A stretch of 64,000 nt of DNA from Marivirga salinae (GTDB lineage Bacteria; Bacteroidota; Bacteroidia; Cytophagales; Cyclobacteriaceae), in contig NZ_CP129971.1 of assembly GCF_030503855.1 (NCBI RefSeq), positions 317,501 through 381,500 on the forward strand. The letters run 5' to 3'. Below the pieces are notes generated by a model that did no database searches, was not told the origin of the DNA, and worked only from the letters and a program-made list of their open reading frames with translations. Shown here piece by piece: positions 61,030 through 64,000 of this stretch (within the stretch, counting starts at the first letter, position 1; each line of letters opens with the position of its first letter). Both the position numbers and the translations under genes were made by a program.

Positions 61030-61647
61030 ATGACGCAGTACGAAAAACAAATACATCATAGAATTAGCCGCTTTGTTCCTGAAAAATCTATTGATTTGGC
61101 TTTTAATTTATGGAAAGAAAAACCTTTTCGTTTTGTCATTGCTAAAGCTAGAAATAGTAAACTGGGTGATTTTAGGAAAAAACCTAGTGAAGATTGGGCT
61201 ATCATCACAGTAAACGAAAACTTAAATCCATATTCATTTTTAATTACTTATGTGCATGAAGTAGCCCATCATTGGGTGTTTGAGAAATATAAAGGAAGGG
61301 TTTCGCCTCACGGAAAGGAATGGAAAAATGCTTTTAAGGAATTGATGTTGCCATTCCAAACAGCAGAAATTTTTCCTGAAAATATTCTGAAGGCATTAAA
61401 TTTCTATATGATAAACCCAAAAGCAGCATCTTTGTCTGATATCCCATTGGCAAAAGCACTAAAAGCTTACGACCCTGCAAATCCTGATGAGATAAGTTTG
61501 TTAGAACTAAGCCAAGGAGAAAAGTTTATGCTTGAAAACAGGTTATTTGAAAAGCAGGAAACTCGAAGAACCCGGGTAAGATGTAAGGAAGTAAAATCAG
61601 GGAAATATTATTTAGTCCATAAAATGGCGATGATTATTCCTGAGTAG
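61030..61647 (+). CDS. SprT-like zinc metalloprotease-domain protein
   Basis: A 205-residue protein with the zinc motif HEVAHH in TYVHEVAHHWVFEKYKGRVSPHGKEWKNAFKELM (HExxH plus a downstream His), as in SprT/Spartan-type domains. A C-terminal basic part (TRRTRVRCKEVKSGKYYLVHKMAMI) fits a degenerate zinc-ribbon region lacking most of its cysteines. Family members in eukaryotes cleave DNA-protein crosslinks; the bacterial role is unclear. Standalone gene. Confidence 0.85.
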   Translation: MTQYEKQIHHRISRFVPEKSIDLAFNLWKEKPFRFVIAKARNSKLGDFRKKPSEDWAIITVNENLNPYSFLITYVHEVAHHWVFEKYKGRVSPHGKEWKNAFKELMLPFQTAEIFPENILKALNFYMINPKAASLSDIPLAKALKAYDPANPDEISLLELSQGEKFMLENRLFEKQETRRTRVRCKEVKSGKYYLVHKMAMIIPE

Positions 61648-61702
61648 GGTTCATTGTCGTTTACTTAAGACATTTGCTCTCTACCACCATTTTAAACTAA
61701 AA

Positions 61703-61978
61703 GTAGCCAAGGCTACATTAACTTTTACCACAAAGATTCTATAAGTATTTCACAACTTGTCCCGTATTCATCGGGAAAGGAACACTAAGTGTCAGCTAAA
61801 GCTATTATTAGGCTCTCTGACATACCAAATTACTCAATAAAATTAATGACTGTTAACATAGGGGAAGTAAAAAAGCAAAAAATGACGTCCCTAGGCTGTC
61901 ATTATATATTATTTTCTTTGTGAAACTTTTTGAAAAGCTTTGTAATCTTTGTGGTTAAAAGAAAACAGCCTTTGGCTG
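61703..61978. repeat. Dispersed palindromic intergenic repeat, copy 2
   Basis: It fills the 376-base gap 61648-62023, which has no gene. Ends: hairpin GTAGCC-AA-GGCTAC (61703-61716) and hairpin CAGCC-TTT-GGCTG (61966-61978). Just inside, ACCACAAAGATT (61727-61738) and AATCTTTGTGGT (61944-61955) are perfect inverted repeats, then TTTCACAA and TTGTGAAA. Its left half matches the reverse complement of the 19546-19785 copy, including CAGCTAAAGCT and TTAGGCTCTCT. Confidence 0.7.
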
Positions 61979-62023
61979 ATCTTTCACGTCTATAGTGGTT
62001 AAATAATAAGGGTTGATAAAAAA

Positions 62024-62593
62024 TTAGAAGTCCAATCTTTTCATCACATGCTCTTCTACTCTTTCACAAAAAACCTGAGGCTTTAAAGTTCGCCAATTTA
62101 AATGCTCAAACTGTCCACCGCAATTAATATATGTATCCACATTATATTGGGCCCATTCTTCCAAAACAAAATCTCGAAAATTCACACCTACTATCCAGCC
62201 ATCTTCTACTTCATCAAACCATTCTTCATAATATTCATCATCCGAGCCATGAAAATTCAAGATGTTTTCACCTATTAGAATGTATTTGTTGATTCCCTGC
62301 AACAACATATGTTCAATGATATTTCTTTTCAGATGCATGATGTCATTGTGCAAAGTATCATTCCATTCCCCTATCATTTCAATTACTGCAATCCCATCAT
62401 CATAATTAGCGTATAAGATTTTTATGTAAAGTGTTTCAGAACCAATAGGATCCCAAGCGGGATCTATATAATAGCCATAGATTGTATCAGTATAAAGCTC
62501 ATAATTATATTCCTTTCCATGAAAAGGAGAATGCTCATCAGATGAGGAATCATAATATTTTAGCCAGTTGTAGTAGGGCTCGATGTGGTGCAT
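62024..62593 (-). CDS. Hypothetical cytoplasmic acidic protein
   Basis: A 189-residue protein rich in Tyr, Asp, Glu and Trp (YNWLKYYDSSSDEHSPFHGKEYNYELYTDTIYGYYIDPAWDPIGSETLYIKILYANYDDGIAVIEMIGEWNDTLHNDIMHLKRNIIEHML). It has no signal peptide or membrane helix. I recognise no domain, though the layout suggests a compact alpha/beta fold. It stands alone between a dispersed repeat and murQ. Confidence 0.65.
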   Translation of the reverse strand: MHHIEPYYNWLKYYDSSSDEHSPFHGKEYNYELYTDTIYGYYIDPAWDPIGSETLYIKILYANYDDGIAVIEMIGEWNDTLHNDIMHLKRNIIEHMLLQGINKYILIGENILNFHGSDDEYYEEWFDEVEDGWIVGVNFRDFVLEEWAQYNVDTYINCGGQFEHLNWRTLKPQVFCERVEEHVMKRLDF

Positions 62594-62782
62594 TTTGCAG
62601 TACTAAATTATAGATTTAAAGTTATAAGTTTTAAGAATGGTTTTTGGGGTAAAAAAGTTTTAGAAATTTTTGATTTATTCTAAAGTCGGTAAAGTTTTGG
62701 TGCTAAAACCAAAATGGGGGACATAAATCATTCATTTAATAAAGACCCTCTCGGAGCTATTTTTACATCCAATTCTAAGCCT

Positions 62783-63586
62783 TCACTCTTTCCCAGCCTC
62801 AACAGCTTTCCTAACAGATCCATACTTCAGCAATAGCTTTTTAGCTACTTCATATTCAATTTCAAGCTCCTGCATAATCATTTTAGTGCCCCTATCCACC
62901 AATTTATCATTACTTAACTGCATATCCACCATTCTATTGCCTTTTACATGCCCCAATTGAATCATAGCTGTGGTAGAAATCATATTCAAAACTAACTTCT
63001 GAGCAGTGCCTGCTTTCATCCTAGTACTTCCTGTCACGAACTCAGGCCCAACAGGGATTTCGATAGGAAAATCAGAGACCTTCACTACTTCCGAATCAGG
63101 ATTGCAAGTAATACAAGCAGTTCCAATTCCCTTTTCTTGAGCGATCTTTAATCCACCGATTACATAAGGCGTTCTTCCTGATGCAGCAATGCCAATTAAA
63201 AAATCCTTTTCAGTAATATTATACTCCTTCAAATCCTTCCAGGCTTGAGTTCTGTCATCTTCTGCAAATTCGACAGCCTTTCGGATGGCATTATCTCCAC
63301 CTGCTATCAAGCCTATTACTTTATCATGTCCTACTCCAAAAGTAGGCGGACACTCAGATGCATCCAAAATTCCTAACCTTCCGCTTGTGCCGGCTCCGAT
63401 ATAAAATAATCTCCCCTCAGCTTTCATTTTAACTACTATCTTTTCCAATGCTTTTTCAATCTGCGGAAGCGCCTTTTGAACTGAATGCGCAACGGATTGA
63501 TCTTCCTGATTGATCCCTTGAAGCAATTCGCCAATGGATAGATTTTCTAGATTATTGAAATTTGATTCTGATTCTGTAATACTCAT
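62783..63586 (-). CDS. murQ: N-acetylmuramic acid 6-phosphate etherase MurQ
   Basis: A 267-residue SIS-domain enzyme that removes the lactyl ether from MurNAc-6-phosphate to give GlcNAc-6-phosphate during cell-wall recycling. It has YIGAGTSGRLGILDASECPPTFG with the catalytic Glu, GGDNAIRKAVEFAEDD, and the closing motif STRMKAGTAQKLVLNMISTTAMIQLGHVKGNRMVDMQLSN. It is slightly shorter than E. coli MurQ. It overlaps the upstream kinase gene by 4 bases, making a MurNAc/GlcNAc salvage unit. Confidence 0.93.
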   Translation of the reverse strand: MSITESESNFNNLENLSIGELLQGINQEDQSVAHSVQKALPQIEKALEKIVVKMKAEGRLFYIGAGTSGRLGILDASECPPTFGVGHDKVIGLIAGGDNAIRKAVEFAEDDRTQAWKDLKEYNITEKDFLIGIAASGRTPYVIGGLKIAQEKGIGTACITCNPDSEVVKVSDFPIEIPVGPEFVTGSTRMKAGTAQKLVLNMISTTAMIQLGHVKGNRMVDMQLSNDKLVDRGTKMIMQELEIEYEVAKKLLLKYGSVRKAVEAGKE

Positions 63587-64000
63587 GAATGCTGATTTTT
63601 ATGATAAAGTGTCAAGCCTGCTATTGGGCTTTCCATAAAATTACCTGCTGTTAAATTATTTTTTGTTAATACCATTCTCATGATGGAATTAGCATGAAAA
63701 GCAACTCCTCCTACAAAATGAATTGGTAAATTCTGATGTTGCTTAAATTTCAAAACGGATTTTTCCAGAAATAATTGAAATGATTCTGAAATTAGCTCAA
63801 AAAAGAACTTTTCCTTTTGATGTATTAAAGAAAATTGAAAGAATTGAGCAAAAAATCGATTAGGATAAGACTTTTGATAAATCTGTTCAAGCACATAATC
63901 TAAATTGACTTCTGGAAATGCATTAGTAAATTCTTCAGCTAGTTTGCTAGGCATTTCATCTTCCAAATAAGCTTTGAGCGTTAATTTCCCAATAAAATTA
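63583..64000 (-). CDS. BadF/BadG-type N-acetylhexosamine kinase, C-terminal part (partial)
   Basis: The minus-strand frame stays open through the window edge (GKLTLKAYLEDEMPSKLAEEF is readable up to 64000), so this is the C-terminal part of a larger protein; the TTG at 63966 is not a real start. The sequence IHFVGGVAFHANSIMRMVL matches the C-terminal lobe of BadF/BadG/BcrA/BcrD ATPase-fold sugar kinases. With murQ directly downstream and overlapping, it is probably a MurNAc or GlcNAc kinase that supplies the MurQ substrate. Confidence 0.8.
   Translation of the reverse strand, partial: NFIGKLTLKAYLEDEMPSKLAEEFTNAFPEVNLDYVLEQIYQKSYPNRFFAQFFQFSLIHQKEKFFFELISESFQLFLEKSVLKFKQHQNLPIHFVGGVAFHANSIMRMVLTKNNLTAGNFMESPIAGLTLYHKNQHS

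Noticed and set aside
63583..63966. A complete 127-residue gene starting at TTG 63966
   Set aside because: The frame is open to the window edge with sequence typical of the kinase, so the gene is cut by the window.
1..64000. tRNA, rRNA or a replication origin
   Set aside because: No cloverleaf, rRNA core sequence or DnaA-box cluster was noticed on reading; a tRNA/rRNA covariance search would settle it.

Overview
The window is AT-rich DNA from a gliding, pigmented, probably marine Bacteroidota, most likely order Cytophagales. The evidence is the gliding lipoprotein gldD, a secreted amylase ending in a type IX secretion (T9SS) sorting domain, TonB receptors (one paired with a DUF4249 lipoprotein), a fused SecDF, a carotenoid hydratase/desaturase pair of the kind used for flexixanthin or saproxanthin, and TAnnTTTG -7 promoter boxes. 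A Marivirga-like genus is a guess; no rRNA or tRNA is present to settle it.

Layout. 1-7170: end of coaX, then an outer-membrane barrel, TPR protein, lptC, a small membrane protein, a CNNM/CorC transporter and a PpiD-like chaperone, i.e. an envelope-biogenesis cluster. 7190-11020: housekeeping genes (DUF493, pterin dehydratase, rsmI, DUF4105, inositol monophosphatase). 11080-22520: small lipoprotein, M28 peptidase, gcvP, secDF, a dispersed repeat, recG and gldD. 22660-31270: a PLP decarboxylase, a two-gene ABC exporter, lipoproteins and a 1002-residue ABCG-like transporter with TerB-like and FHA-like N-terminal parts. 31670-45330: pirin, a DUF4249/TonB operon, an orphan four-helix-bundle sensor, DUF1697 plus the remnant of a second copy, a TonB receptor, a TPM protein, a radical SAM protein and the T9SS amylase. 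45650-53250: carotenoid pair, histidine kinase and receiver, small enzymes, and a TetR-controlled flavin monooxygenase/DUF2867 operon with two clear operator palindromes. 60080-64000: HisA-like protein, SprT-like protein, a second dispersed repeat, and murQ with a sugar kinase that runs off the window.

The standout is about 54487-59884. All genes here lie on the minus strand and have no recognisable families. The gaps between them are attC-like recombination sites of integron gene cassettes: long imperfect palindromes bounded by ...AAC and GTT... core boxes. For four successive cassettes the box at the start of the cassette is an exact 9-10 base reverse complement of the box at its end. This is what excision as a circle predicts, and it divides the DNA into four cassettes. 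One cassette carries two genes. Another has its attC split by an IS110-family element. No integron integrase is visible, so this is a cluster of attC sites lacking integrase within the window. The site arms are separated by unusually long loops (about 70-150 nt).

Other structural signals are two (perhaps three) copies of a palindromic intergenic repeat with ACCACAAAG-type ends, a set of genes whose start codon sits almost on the predicted transcription start (leaderless messages), and a HisA homologue with alanine in place of its N-terminal catalytic aspartate.
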